A DNA stretch of 64,000 nucleotides, taken from contig JAEDCY010000009.1 in the NCBI GenBank assembly GCA_016293915.1, positions 1 through 64,000 on the forward strand, read 5' to 3'. Position 1 is the stretch's first letter; each line of letters begins with the position of its first letter. The translations under genes and the position numbers were made by a program. Below are positions 27,331 through 35,294 of the stretch, in pieces. The stretch comes from Treponema sp. Its GTDB lineage: Bacteria > Spirochaetota > Spirochaetia > Treponematales > Treponemataceae. The notes beneath the pieces are model-generated. The model did no database searches. It was not told the origin of the DNA and saw nothing but the letters and a program-made list of their open reading frames with translations.

Positions 27331-27750
27331 TTATTTTGTTGTTTTTTTAGCGGCCGGCTTTTTTGCTGCAGGCTTTTTGTCAGCAGATTTGTTTACTGCT
27401 TTAGAAGTTGGCTTTTTTGAAACCTTTGGTGCTTTTGGCACTGTTGTGTCTACTACAGAGTTATCATCGCTTGCAAACTCTGAGCGAACATATCTGTCTG
27501 CTTTCCAGTCATTAATCCACACGTTTCCGTCGATGCAGTAGCGAAACTGGAATTCTTTATTTGTTTCGAGCTGCTTTTTAACAGAAAAAGAACCGTCTGG
27601 ATCTTTTTTCATAGGGAGTGATGTTGGATCCCAGCTATTGAAATCGCCGGCAAGGTAAATCTTTGTTGCTCCAGCTGCAGCTTCTGGATTTACTGTAAAT
27701 ACAACTGTACATTTTTTTCCATCGCTGGAAAATGTTTTCTTTAATGACAT
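27331..27750 (-). CDS. Stand-alone glycogen-binding-like (CBM48/isoamylase N-terminal) protein with Lys/Ala tail
   Basis: 139 residues, cytosolic. Residues about 12-95 form a CBM48-like beta-sandwich: ATKIYLAGDFNSWDP carries the conserved Trp of the carbohydrate-binding site, and FQFRYCIDGNVWINDWKADRY matches the family's Y.Y.VDG..W..D.. motif. No catalytic glycosidase domain follows. The C-terminus (about 105-139) is a basic tail of KKPAAKKPAAKK repeats resembling histone H1-like tails. It starts after AAGGAG; a promoter lies at 27807-27835. It may bind glycogen or another polymer, or nucleic acid through the tail (inference). Confidence 0.75.
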   Translation of the reverse strand: MSLKKTFSSDGKKCTVVFTVNPEAAAGATKIYLAGDFNSWDPTSLPMKKDPDGSFSVKKQLETNKEFQFRYCIDGNVWINDWKADRYVRSEFASDDNSVVDTTVPKAPKVSKKPTSKAVNKSADKKPAAKKPAAKKTTK

Positions 27751-27806
27751 ATATAAAATCTCCTTAATATAAATATTCAGAACTAACTTTTATTTTGTAT
27801 AAAATA

Positions 27807-27835
27807 ATTTTAATCATATATCTTGTTAAAATCAA
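27807..27835 (-). promoter_or_regulatory. Promoter of the CBM48 gene
   Basis: TTGATT (27830-27835) and TAAAAT (27807-27812) on the minus strand, 17-base spacer. Confidence 0.55.
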
Positions 27836-27854
27836 GTATATATATTTGAAGCAT

Positions 27855-28067
27855 CACGTCATCCGCATTATAAACAAAAATCCGAATTTTTGGCTCCCAG
27901 TCACGGTTGCGTGATTCAAAACCGCGCAATAATGCGCTACACGCTTTTTGTGGTATAGAAACTATTGAACTGCCGCTTCGCAGCAGCCACAAAAAGAGTG
28001 TTTTTGAACCACGCCCCGCTCCTTCGCGCCAACATTACGGATAAGCGTTTATAATGCGCAAGCCCTG
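27855..28067. mobile_element. MITE-like element B, copy 1 (213 bp)
   Basis: It is flanked on both sides by the 10-bp direct repeat TTTGAAGCAT (27845-27854 and 28068-28077), a likely target-site duplication. Its ends CACGTCATCCGCATTATAAA and (inverted) CAGGGCTTGCGCATTATAAA match at most positions. Inside are the conserved palindromes shared with copies at 31873 and 46201: a GCGCAATAATGCGC hairpin, CTTTTTGTGG/CCACAAAAAG, and CTGCCGCTTCGCAGCAG. There is no ORF. It sits in the 422-base gap between the carboxypeptidase stop and the CBM48 gene. Confidence 0.85.
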
Positions 28068-28084
28068 TTTGAAGCATTCTTTCT

Positions 28085-28166
28085 CAGAACAATCTCTCCC
28101 CTGAAAAATGACACTCGCTAGCGGAATAATGTTATTGAGTATCATTTTCACTCCGAGTTTGTTCTG
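28085..28166. repeat. Long imperfect hairpin after the carboxypeptidase gene
   Basis: CAGAACAA and TTGTTCTG form the ends, with TGAAAAATGA/TCATTTTCA and ACTC/GAGT pairings further in and CGCTAGCG near the centre. It starts 6 bases past the carboxypeptidase stop on the minus strand. It lacks a T run, so it is not a classical terminator. Confidence 0.55.
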
Positions 28167-28172
28167 AACAAA

Positions 28173-29606
28173 TTACCGATTATACATAAATATTTTACTT
28201 AACATGATATCAGAAATATATATTAAAACATTTCCAGAAGTCAGGGAGCGGTCGGCGACGAGTGGGATTTCTTGCAAAATGTAGCCGGCTGCGGAAATTG
28301 TGATTTTGCCCTGAACACTGCCCTGCTCTACTGCGCCCCAGCAGTAATCCGGCAGCTGGACTTCTACTCTAACAGAGTCGAGATTTTCTGCCATTGTATT
28401 TCCGCTTACATAAGGTACGGTAAAAGTATTTTCTGTAAAGGCTGGAATCAAACGAATCATTTTTTGTGATGCATTGAAGCTTCTTACAAGATAAGGATGA
28501 ACTTTTAATTCCAGCGGATAATCTGCAAAATTATTAAAGGCCCACTCCATGAGTTCTGTTCCATCATGTACACGACCAGCCTGCCCTTCACTAACACTGT
28601 TTCCCGGGCCTCCCATAGTAACTGACAAAAAACGGGTTTCACCGCGAACTGCAGTAAGAGCCAGATTGTAGCCGCTTTCATCAATATAACCGGTTTTAAG
28701 CCCATCACAACCTTCAAGTTTTCCAAGAAGAGGGTTTGTGTTTAACTGAGTTATAGGCATTGTAATTTTCTGTGGAAAACCTTTTGTAAAATCCTGAGAC
28801 TGAATGTGGTCACCGGGAGCAAGGTTTTTCTGCTTTGGATAGGTGAAATCAAGAACGCTGTGAAAACGATGTAATGAATCCGGATGACGGCGGAGATAGA
28901 TTGCTGCAAACTCTGCCATTTCGCGTGCTGTTGTCTGATTTTCTTCGCTGTAACCTGAGCTTTCTACAAAGTGAGTATTTGCCAGGCCAAGATCTGCTGC
29001 AACAAGATTCATTCTTTCTACAAAGGCTTCCATTGTGCCGCTAACAGTATAGGCAAGCGCATAAGCTGCATCATTTCCAGAACAGATTGAAAGTCCAAGT
29101 AAAAGCTCTTCCATTGTGACACGCTGATCTTTTCCAAGGAACATAAGTGAGCTGTGAGGCGGCATATTGCAGGCCCAGCTTTCGGGTGGAAGAGGAATAA
29201 GCTGATCATATGAAAAACGGCCGGCTGCAATTTCTTCTTCTACTACATACATGGCAAAAAGTTTTGTCATTGAAGCAGGAGGAATTATTGAATCAGCATT
29301 TTTCTGGTAAAGAATATTGCCGTTAGAAACATCAATTAGAATTGCAGATTTTGCCCAGATATCAAGCTGAGGCTCTCCAATATTATACGGAAGTTTTTTA
29401 AGAGTCTGATGTTCTTCAGGATAATTTGAAAGTAAAAATTGAGTAAGATCAAAAGCTTCTTCTGACGTAAGCGAAGCAGCATCCTGAGACTTCTCAAAGC
29501 TGAATGCTCGGGCAGCGGTAAAACTTATAAAGCTTAAAATGATAAGTGCAAATGCCGCAAGCAGTATTTTTTTTATGTTGAGATTTTTATTTTCGTTTTC
29601 TGACAT
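28173..29606 (-). CDS. Serine-type D-Ala-D-Ala carboxypeptidase (S11 family, PBP5/6-like)
   Basis: 477 residues. A short cytoplasmic N-terminus and a membrane helix (about 10-33) precede a periplasmic penicillin-binding fold. All three active-site motifs are present: SMTK (PPASMTKLFAMYV), SGN (LSICSGNDAAYA) and KTG (DGLKTGYIDESGYN). It trims the terminal D-Ala from peptidoglycan pentapeptides and would bind beta-lactams. A roughly 120-residue C-terminal beta domain follows, as in PBP5, ending LSKIFMYNR rather than in an amphipathic anchor; the N-terminal helix probably tethers it instead. It starts 18 bases after the aroC stop, so co-transcription with aroC is likely. Confidence 0.9.
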   Translation of the reverse strand: MSENENKNLNIKKILLAAFALIILSFISFTAARAFSFEKSQDAASLTSEEAFDLTQFLLSNYPEEHQTLKKLPYNIGEPQLDIWAKSAILIDVSNGNILYQKNADSIIPPASMTKLFAMYVVEEEIAAGRFSYDQLIPLPPESWACNMPPHSSLMFLGKDQRVTMEELLLGLSICSGNDAAYALAYTVSGTMEAFVERMNLVAADLGLANTHFVESSGYSEENQTTAREMAEFAAIYLRRHPDSLHRFHSVLDFTYPKQKNLAPGDHIQSQDFTKGFPQKITMPITQLNTNPLLGKLEGCDGLKTGYIDESGYNLALTAVRGETRFLSVTMGGPGNSVSEGQAGRVHDGTELMEWAFNNFADYPLELKVHPYLVRSFNASQKMIRLIPAFTENTFTVPYVSGNTMAENLDSVRVEVQLPDYCWGAVEQGSVQGKITISAAGYILQEIPLVADRSLTSGNVLIYISDIMLSKIFMYNR

Positions 29607-29624
29607 GTTAGTTTATATATCCAA

Positions 29625-30734
29625 TTATGCGTTCAAAAGAAAGTCTGTAATTACAAGAGAGGCCATGGCTTCTACAACAGGAACAATTCTAGGGCAAAGA
29701 CAAACGTCGTGGCGGCCTTTTATCTGAAGCTCTGTTGTTTCATATTCCGCTTTTCCGTCCACGCCAAAATCCTCGCTGCGTCTCACCGTCTGCTGCGGCT
29801 TAAAAATACTTGGCACAGGCTTTACAGCCACGCGGAAAATAATATCTGCCCCGCTGGAAAGTCCGCCAAGCACGCCGCCGGCATGATTTGTATCAAAAAC
29901 AGGCTTTCCATCTTCGGCATGCATTGTATCGTTATTCTGACTTCCTACACTGTCGGCGGCGGCAAAACCGTCTCCAATTTCAAAGCCTTTTACGGCACCT
30001 ATGCTGAGCATGGCCTTTGCAAGTTCGGCATCAAGTTTATCAAAAACCGGCTGACCAAGGCCTGCAGGGCAACCGCTTATTACACATTCGATAACTCCGC
30101 CTGCACTGTCACCTTCTGAACGAAGTTCTTCTATGCGTTTATTCATAAGCTCTGCTGCTTCGTTATCCGGAGCCCGCAGGTTATTTTCTTCAATCTGGCT
30201 TAAATCACGCTTTTCTGCACTGATTCCTGCTGCACGGATTGTATAGGCGGTAATTTTTATTCCTTTTTGACTGAGTATCTGCTGTGCAACTGCACCTGCT
30301 GCGACGCGCGCCAAAGTTTCGCGCCCACTGGAACGTCCGCCGCCGCGATAATCTCGATTTCCTTTATATTTTATATCATAAGTAAAATCAGCATGTCCCG
30401 GGCGGAAAGTAAAATCAAGATTTCCGTAATCACCTGAATGCTGTGAGGTATTACGTACTTCAAGAGCAATTGGAGTTCCGGTAGTAAGATCTTCAAAAAC
30501 CCCGGAAAGAATTTCTACTTCATCTGCCTCTTTGCGAGCCGTTACCGAAGCACTCACCTGGCCTGTAACAGAAGCTCCGGGACGGCGGCGGTTCAGAGCT
30601 GCCTGTATCATTTCTTTTGTAAGTTTAATTCCAGCCGGACAGCCATCTATAACACAACCAAGTGCCACACCATGGCTTTCTCCAAAGGTTGTTACACAAA
30701 ATTTTTTTCCAAATGTATTACCGTTATTACTCAT
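29625..30734 (-). CDS. aroC: Chorismate synthase
   Basis: 369 residues. It converts EPSP to chorismate, the last shikimate step, using reduced FMN. The signatures are TTFGESHGVALGCVIDGCPAG at the N-terminus, RRRPGASVTGQVSASVTARKEADEVEILSGVF, FTFRPGHADFTYDIKYKGNRDYRGGGRSSGRET and HAGGVLGGLSSGADI. Length is normal for the bacterial enzyme. ATG 30734 lies 6 bases after a TATAAT box with no Shine-Dalgarno, suggesting leaderless translation. It is divergent from the GGDEF gene. The end of trpA at the window edge uses chorismate-derived intermediates but is not linked. Confidence 0.95.
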   Translation of the reverse strand: MSNNGNTFGKKFCVTTFGESHGVALGCVIDGCPAGIKLTKEMIQAALNRRRPGASVTGQVSASVTARKEADEVEILSGVFEDLTTGTPIALEVRNTSQHSGDYGNLDFTFRPGHADFTYDIKYKGNRDYRGGGRSSGRETLARVAAGAVAQQILSQKGIKITAYTIRAAGISAEKRDLSQIEENNLRAPDNEAAELMNKRIEELRSEGDSAGGVIECVISGCPAGLGQPVFDKLDAELAKAMLSIGAVKGFEIGDGFAAADSVGSQNNDTMHAEDGKPVFDTNHAGGVLGGLSSGADIIFRVAVKPVPSIFKPQQTVRRSEDFGVDGKAEYETTELQIKGRHDVCLCPRIVPVVEAMASLVITDFLLNA

Positions 30735-30740
30735 ACTTAA

Positions 30741-30746
30741 ATTATA
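30741..30746 (-). promoter_or_regulatory. -10 box of aroC
   Basis: TATAAT on the minus strand, 6 bases before the ATG. The -35 region is weak (TTCATT at about 18 bases). Confidence 0.55.
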
Positions 30747-30779
30747 ATAAAAAGTATGGTTAAAATGAAGTGATTATAT

Positions 30780-30785
30780 TATAAT
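30780..30785 (+). promoter_or_regulatory. -10 box of the GGDEF gene
   Basis: TATAAT lies 9 bases before ATG 30795 and there is no Shine-Dalgarno. The -35 box is not evident. Confidence 0.5.
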
Positions 30786-30794
30786 AGATATTCT

Positions 30795-31922
30795 ATGGTG
30801 TTTAGTTTTTCAACTGCAAGGCTTCTTTTTTTTGTAAATTTTGCTCCAATAGTTTCTCTAATAATTCTGGTAGCGTTTATTAAGACAAACGTTACTTTCT
30901 CTGATACTATAAACAGAGTTTTTTTTCTTGTCTGTGCCGCAGCTTTTTTCCTTGTTGTTGCAGACAGTACCCGTTTTGTAACCGCAAGAATGCCGCATCC
31001 GGGCTTCTTAAGATACTTTTCCAAAAGTTTTGGTTATATTCTTCGTGTAAGTATAATTTATTTAACTACTCTGATTGCAAAACGAGGCAAAACAAAGAAA
31101 ATCTTTTTATATTCCCTTCCTCTCCTGCTCTGCATTATTCTTACTAGTATCAATCTTACATCTTTTGGAAGAGGCCTTCTTTTTTCTTGTGATGAGAATA
31201 ATGTTTTTCACCGCGGTCCTCTTGGTTTTTCTCCTCATTTCATTTGTTTTGTATATTCATGTTTTCTTCTCTATTATTCTTTTAAAAATTTCAGTCATAA
31301 CAGATATGAGCCTCTTGTAGTTATTATTATTGAGGTTGCAGGCTTTACTGCAATGGTTGTTGAAATTCTTTATGATTTTGATTTTATCCTCTGTCATGTA
31401 CTTATTACTTCGATTATTTTCTATTACTTCTTCCTCACTACAATGACCTATAAAAGAGATCCTCTTACAAAGCTTCTGAACCGTCGTTGTTTTTATCTTG
31501 ACGTTAATCATTTGAGAAAATCAAAAATGATTATACTTTCTATGGATTTAAATAATCTTAAAGTTTTCAACGATACAAGAGGTCATGCTGCAGGTGATAG
31601 AGCTCTCGTAACTGTATCTCAAATTATGGAAGATGTTTTCATTCCTCATGCCAGATTATACAGAACCGGCGGCGATGAGTTTATGGCTATCTTCACAAAG
31701 CAGGATAAAGCCTTTATTGAAAAACTGGTTGATGATTTCCAGTCAGCGCTGAAGGCAACAGAATATACAGTTGCATGCGGTGTTGCTGAATATTTCCCTG
31801 GTGATGATATCGAAAAGGTAATCACACTTTCTGATGAAAGAATGTATTCTCATAAGGTAAAATTAAAGAATTCAGATTCCTTTGAAAAATATAAAAACAG
31901 AAGTTCAGGCTCCCGGTCATGA
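30795..31922 (+). CDS. Membrane GGDEF diguanylate cyclase
   Basis: 375 residues. About six to seven membrane helices occupy residues 1-210, forming a 7TM-type sensor. A GGDEF domain follows (about 215-360): RDPLTKLLNRRCFY opens it, LSMDLNNLKVFNDTRGHAAGDRAL carries the metal-binding Asp and the N/D loop, and RTGGDEFMAIF (about residue 292) is an intact active site, so c-di-GMP synthesis is expected. No RxxD inhibitory site was noticed before the active-site motif. The last codons (SSGSRS) and the TGA lie in conserved sequence of element B copy 2, so the gene's 3' end was rebuilt by the element. The EAL protein at 44-46 kb is a candidate opposing enzyme. Confidence 0.88.
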   Translation: MVFSFSTARLLFFVNFAPIVSLIILVAFIKTNVTFSDTINRVFFLVCAAAFFLVVADSTRFVTARMPHPGFLRYFSKSFGYILRVSIIYLTTLIAKRGKTKKIFLYSLPLLLCIILTSINLTSFGRGLLFSCDENNVFHRGPLGFSPHFICFVYSCFLLYYSFKNFSHNRYEPLVVIIIEVAGFTAMVVEILYDFDFILCHVLITSIIFYYFFLTTMTYKRDPLTKLLNRRCFYLDVNHLRKSKMIILSMDLNNLKVFNDTRGHAAGDRALVTVSQIMEDVFIPHARLYRTGGDEFMAIFTKQDKAFIEKLVDDFQSALKATEYTVACGVAEYFPGDDIEKVITLSDERMYSHKVKLKNSDSFEKYKNRSSGSRS

Positions 31923-32079
31923 TTCATAGGTCAAAAACGCGCAAGATTGCGCTAGACGCTTTTTGGGGTATAGAAATTTTAATAATGCCGCTCCCGCGGC
32001 ATCCCCAAAAAGAGCCTTTTTGCCCTATGCCTCATTCCCTCGCGCCAAAAATTCCTGTAAATAATTTTTAGTATCCCTA
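31873..32079. mobile_element. MITE-like element B, copy 2 (decayed, overlaps GGDEF 3' end)
   Basis: The core matches copies 1 and 3: CGCGCAAGATTGCGC hairpin, CTTTTTGGGG/CCCCAAAAAG stem, TATAGAAA single strand, TGCCGC...GCGGCA hairpin and CCCTCGCGCC. The ends are diverged (left about CAGATTCC, right about ATCCCTA), so limits are approximate, and no target duplication is visible. The GTGG/CCAC to GGGG/CCCC change is compensatory. Confidence 0.75.
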
Positions 32080-32113
32080 CATTTTTAAATTTACTTCATT
32101 TTTATACCTAATA

Positions 32114-32142
32114 TTGAATTTCCCGGTAAAAATCATTAAAAT
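32114..32142 (+). promoter_or_regulatory. Promoter of dapA
   Basis: TTGAAT (32114-32119) and TAAAAT (32137-32142), 17-base spacer, followed by a strong AGGAGG ribosome-binding site. Confidence 0.6.
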
Positions 32143-32177
32143 ATTCCGCAAAATATATATAGACTCAGGAGGTATGT

Positions 32178-33092
32178 ATGAGTATTTTTCGTGGCGCTTT
32201 TACAGCTTTGATTACACCAATGAAAGCTGATGGTTCAGTTGATTTTGAGGGCTTCAGAAAAAATGTCAAACATCAGCTCCAGCAGGGTATTGATGGTTTA
32301 GTTCCTCTTGGAACCACCGCCGAAACCCCTACCCTTGATGAAAAGCAGGGCAGCGAAGAAGATCAGATTATTCAGATTGTTTTCGAAGAAGTTCGTGCTT
32401 TTGAAAAAGAAACAGGAAAAAAGATTCCGGTAATTCTTGGTGCCGGTTCAAATAATACAAAGGATGCCGTTAGCTACTGTGAACGCGCAAAGGCTGCTGG
32501 TGCAGATGCAGCACTTGTTGTAACTCCTTATTACAACAAGCCTTCAAAGGAAGGTATCTATCAGCATTTTGCAGCTGTAAGCAAGGTTGGTATTCCAATC
32601 ATCGTTTACAACATTGCAGGCCGTACAGGTTTGAATATTCCAACTGATTTGCTGGCCCGCATTGCAGAGCTCCCTAACATCGCCGGTGTAAAGGAAGCAA
32701 GCGGATCTGTTGCTCAGATGATGGAAGTTATCGGTCAGATTAAGAACAAGAAGCCTGACTTCGCTGTATTAAGCGGCGACGATGGTCTTACTCTTCCTTT
32801 GATTGCAGCAGGCGGAGACGGAATTATTTCTGTTGCTTCAAACATGATTCCAGCTTTGATGCACGAGCTTGCACAGTCTGCACTCGACGGAGACTTTAAG
32901 AAGGCCCGCGAGATTCACTACAGACTCGCTCCATTCTTCAAGGCAGAATTCTGCGACGGAAATCCTTCGTCAATCAAATATGCAATGAACGTAAAGGGTA
33001 TGCCGGCAGGCGGCTTGAGATTGCCGCTCGTTGAAGTTAACGATGCAGCTAAGAAGCAGATTGAAGCTGCAATTAAGGACTGTGGTTTATAG
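32178..33092 (+). CDS. dapA: 4-hydroxy-tetrahydrodipicolinate synthase
   Basis: 304 residues, TIM-barrel class I aldolase. It condenses pyruvate with aspartate semialdehyde in the lysine/diaminopimelate pathway. Seen: GTTAETPTLDEKQ (the GTTGE-like pyruvate-binding loop), TPYYNKPS with the catalytic Tyr, YNIAGRTGLNI, and GVKEASGS with the Schiff-base Lys. AGGAGG precedes the ATG. The next gene, asd, makes its substrate, and the two lie 88 bases apart in the same direction. T. pallidum-type spirochaetes use other diamino acids, so the presence of dapA fits a free-living or gut species (inference). Confidence 0.95.
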   Translation: MSIFRGAFTALITPMKADGSVDFEGFRKNVKHQLQQGIDGLVPLGTTAETPTLDEKQGSEEDQIIQIVFEEVRAFEKETGKKIPVILGAGSNNTKDAVSYCERAKAAGADAALVVTPYYNKPSKEGIYQHFAAVSKVGIPIIVYNIAGRTGLNIPTDLLARIAELPNIAGVKEASGSVAQMMEVIGQIKNKKPDFAVLSGDDGLTLPLIAAGGDGIISVASNMIPALMHELAQSALDGDFKKAREIHYRLAPFFKAEFCDGNPSSIKYAMNVKGMPAGGLRLPLVEVNDAAKKQIEAAIKDCGL

Positions 33093-33160
33093 CTGTTAGC
33101 TGTTAGTTGTTAGTTGTTAGCAAGAATCAACTAACTACTAACTACTTACGACTAACCGCT
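33091..33160. repeat. Degenerate TTAGTTG-type tandem repeat forming a hairpin between dapA and asd
   Basis: Four units of about GTTAGYT (33091-33120) are followed, after a short loop, by inverted units of CTAACTA (33131-33160). The arms can pair over about 25 bases. It may act as an attenuating hairpin between the two genes. Confidence 0.65.
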
Positions 33161-33180
33161 TGATAAAAAGGAGTAATATT

Positions 33181-34278
33181 ATGAGTGATAAGATAAAGGT
33201 TGGAGTATTAGGTGCTACTGGTATGGTAGGCCAGAGATATATTAAGTTGTTGGAAAACCATCCATGGTTTGAAGTTTCTTACGTTGCAGCAAGCCCTCGT
33301 TCGGCTGGTAAACCTTACTGTGAAGCTGTAAAGAACCGCTGGCTGATTGGAGCTGAGATTCCTGAAGGCGTTGCAAACCTGATTGTAGAAGATGCTAACG
33401 ACGAAAAGAAGGCTCTTGGAAAATGTCAGTTTGTATTCTCTGCTCTTGAAATGGGAAAAGATGAAATTAAGGCTTTGGAAGCTGCTTATGCCGCAGAAGG
33501 AATCCCTGTTGTTTCTAACGCATCTGCTAACCGCTGGACAGAAGATGTTCCTATGCTGGTTCCGGAAATCAACTACTCTCATCTGGACGTAATCGCTGAG
33601 CAGAAAAAGCATCACGGCTGGGACAAGGGCTTTATTGCAGTAAAACCTAACTGTTCTCTTCAGACATACATGATGCCACTCCACGCTTTGATTCAGGCCG
33701 GCTACCCTGTAAAGAGAATGATTGTAACGACTCTTCAGGCAACTTCTGGTGCCGGTTATCCTGGTGTTGCATCTTTTGATATGATTGATAATATCGTTCC
33801 TTTTATTGGCGGTGAGGAAGAAAAGACAGAAAAAGAATGTCTCAAGATTCTCGGGAGTGTAAAGGACGGAAAGATTGAAAACGCAAGCTACCCTATTGTT
33901 TCTTCTACATGTACACGTGTTCCTGTTGTAGACGGACACACAGCTTGTGTAAGCCTTGAGTTCGATCTTCCAGATGACAAAAAGCCAAGCCTTGAAGAAA
34001 TCGAGCGGGTATGGACATCTTACACATCACTTCCACAGGAACTCAAGCTTCCTTCAGCTCCAGAGCATCCGATTGTTGTACGTCACGAGGAAAACCGTCC
34101 ACAGCCACGCCGTGACCGCGAAACAGAAAAGGGAATGGCATGTGTTATCGGACGCCTTCGCCCATGTAACGTATTCGACGTAAAGTTTGTAGCACTCAGC
34201 CACAATACAAAGCGCGGTGCAGCACTTGGCGGTATTTTAAATGCTGAACTTTTGAAGGCTAAGGGATTCTTTAACTAG
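33181..34278 (+). CDS. asd: Aspartate-semialdehyde dehydrogenase
   Basis: 365 residues from ATG 33181, which has AAAAGGAG before it; an in-frame codon at 33160 is less likely. It reduces aspartyl phosphate to aspartate semialdehyde with NADPH, feeding lysine, methionine and threonine synthesis. The N-terminus has the nucleotide-binding loop VGVLGATGMVGQRY. The active-site Cys is in VKPNCSLQTYMMPL, the proton-accepting His in VPVVDGHTACVSLEF. The sequence resembles the archaeal/fungal-type ASADH more than the E. coli type, judged from the NCSLQ context. It probably shares a transcript with dapA. Confidence 0.93.
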   Translation: MSDKIKVGVLGATGMVGQRYIKLLENHPWFEVSYVAASPRSAGKPYCEAVKNRWLIGAEIPEGVANLIVEDANDEKKALGKCQFVFSALEMGKDEIKALEAAYAAEGIPVVSNASANRWTEDVPMLVPEINYSHLDVIAEQKKHHGWDKGFIAVKPNCSLQTYMMPLHALIQAGYPVKRMIVTTLQATSGAGYPGVASFDMIDNIVPFIGGEEEKTEKECLKILGSVKDGKIENASYPIVSSTCTRVPVVDGHTACVSLEFDLPDDKKPSLEEIERVWTSYTSLPQELKLPSAPEHPIVVRHEENRPQPRRDRETEKGMACVIGRLRPCNVFDVKFVALSHNTKRGAALGGILNAELLKAKGFFN

Positions 34279-34356
34279 CCGACAATCGAAGAACCGTTAA
34301 AAAGCAAGCCGAAAGGGTTGCAGAGGAAAGCTATGCTTGCCGATAAACGATTCAAA

Positions 34357-34384
34357 AACGGTGGCACAACCACCGTTACTTTAA
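34357..34384 (+). terminator. Terminator after asd
   Basis: AACGGTGG and CCACCGTT pair around CACAA, followed by ACTTTAAC. It is only moderately T-rich. A GCAAGC...GCTTGC hairpin lies just upstream (34305-34341). Confidence 0.6.
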
Positions 34385-34413
34385 CAGTTTGCTCAAGCAT
34401 TTTACATGGCAAT

Positions 34414-35157
34414 CTATTTCTTTCCAATTATTAGCATGGTACGGGCGTGCTCGTTGTATGGAGACTTATCAAAATCACCATAAATATTTACTTTTGAATA
34501 GCCAAAATCAATTAACTTATCCCGAAGAAAGGTTGCCGGATAAAGACGTTGAATGAAGGTGTGATCTATAGCTTGTTTTGACTCCAGAGGATAAAGTGTC
34601 CACTGTGAACGCAGGCCCTCCCATGCACCCACAACTTCAAAGTGTGTTACAACTTTATAGCCTGCCCTCTCAAATTCTTCGCCAGCTGTAAAGTACATAA
34701 TGGCAGTTTCACGGCTTGTACATTCTATGATGAAGGTGCCGCCGGTCTTAACTGAGTCAGCAATGTTTTTAAGAATCTTCATATCTTCTTCGATTGTGGC
34801 GCAATAACCGAAGGAGGTGTAAAGATTTATGGCACAGTCGAATTGTTCCCGGGCTTGGAAGCTACGAAGATCATGATTTATAAGTGTAAGGGGAACACCT
34901 TCTGCTTCTGCAGATTCGCGGGCAGCATCCAGCTCGCTTTGAATTATGTCTACGCCGGTTACGTCTAAGCCCAAAGCTGCAAGTTCCACAGAAATGCGGC
35001 CAAGCCCGCAGCCTGCATCGAGTATTTTATCACCTTCTCCAAGCCCAGCTATATCTTTTACATACTGAGCAACGGTTGGCGCTTCAGCCCAGCGTGCATC
35101 ATCGAACATAATCGGTGCATATTGTGTCCAGAAATTTTCTGATTCAAACCAGTCCAT
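34414..35157 (-). CDS. SAM-dependent methyltransferase (class I)
   Basis: 247 residues from ATG 35157; GGAG lies 6 bases upstream of it, whereas the ATG at 35163 directly abuts the GGAG. Motif I ILDAGCGLGRISVELA (about residues 45-60) binds SAM. Motif II is VTGVDIIQSELDAAR, and NLYTSFGYCATIEEDMKIL and GGTFIIECTS are later Rossmann strands. The C-terminal half has a beta insertion (WTLYPLESKQAIDHTF). It is a small-molecule or unknown-substrate methyltransferase; nothing nearby indicates the substrate. It is separated from mutS2 by a cluster of three REP palindromes. Confidence 0.8.
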   Translation of the reverse strand: MDWFESENFWTQYAPIMFDDARWAEAPTVAQYVKDIAGLGEGDKILDAGCGLGRISVELAALGLDVTGVDIIQSELDAARESAEAEGVPLTLINHDLRSFQAREQFDCAINLYTSFGYCATIEEDMKILKNIADSVKTGGTFIIECTSRETAIMYFTAGEEFERAGYKVVTHFEVVGAWEGLRSQWTLYPLESKQAIDHTFIQRLYPATFLRDKLIDFGYSKVNIYGDFDKSPYNEHARTMLIIGKK

Positions 35158-35173
35158 ATACATCTCCAGAAAT

Positions 35174-35292
35174 GTGGTTTCGATACGGCACTTCGTGCCT
35201 ACTCAACCACCGGTGGTTGAGTGCTCGCGAAGCAAGTGTATCGAAACCTCCGGTGGTTGAGTGCTCGCGAAGCGAGTGTATCGAAACCACCG
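35174..35292. repeat. Cluster of three long-form GGTGGTTGAG palindromes
   Basis: Units at 35174-35210, 35212-35251 and 35252-35291. Each has GTGGTT(GAG/TCG) arms and an inner hairpin such as GCTCGCGAAGCGAG. The first is inverted relative to the other two. They fill the whole gap between the methyltransferase and mutS2 and end 3 bases from the mutS2 stop. Confidence 0.85.
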
Positions 35293-35294
35293 TT

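Noticed and set aside
33091..33160. Tandem repeat as a CRISPR array
   Set aside because: Units are about 7 bases with no spacers and no cas genes; no CRISPR array was seen anywhere in the window.
33208..33939. 243-codon open frame on the minus strand opposite asd
   Set aside because: It is a shadow of the conserved asd gene; low-complexity composition and no ribosome-binding site.
34305..34341. GCAAGC hairpin after asd as a copy of the hairpin near 41210
   Set aside because: They share only a short GGCAAGC/GCTTGCC core, too little to call a repeat family.
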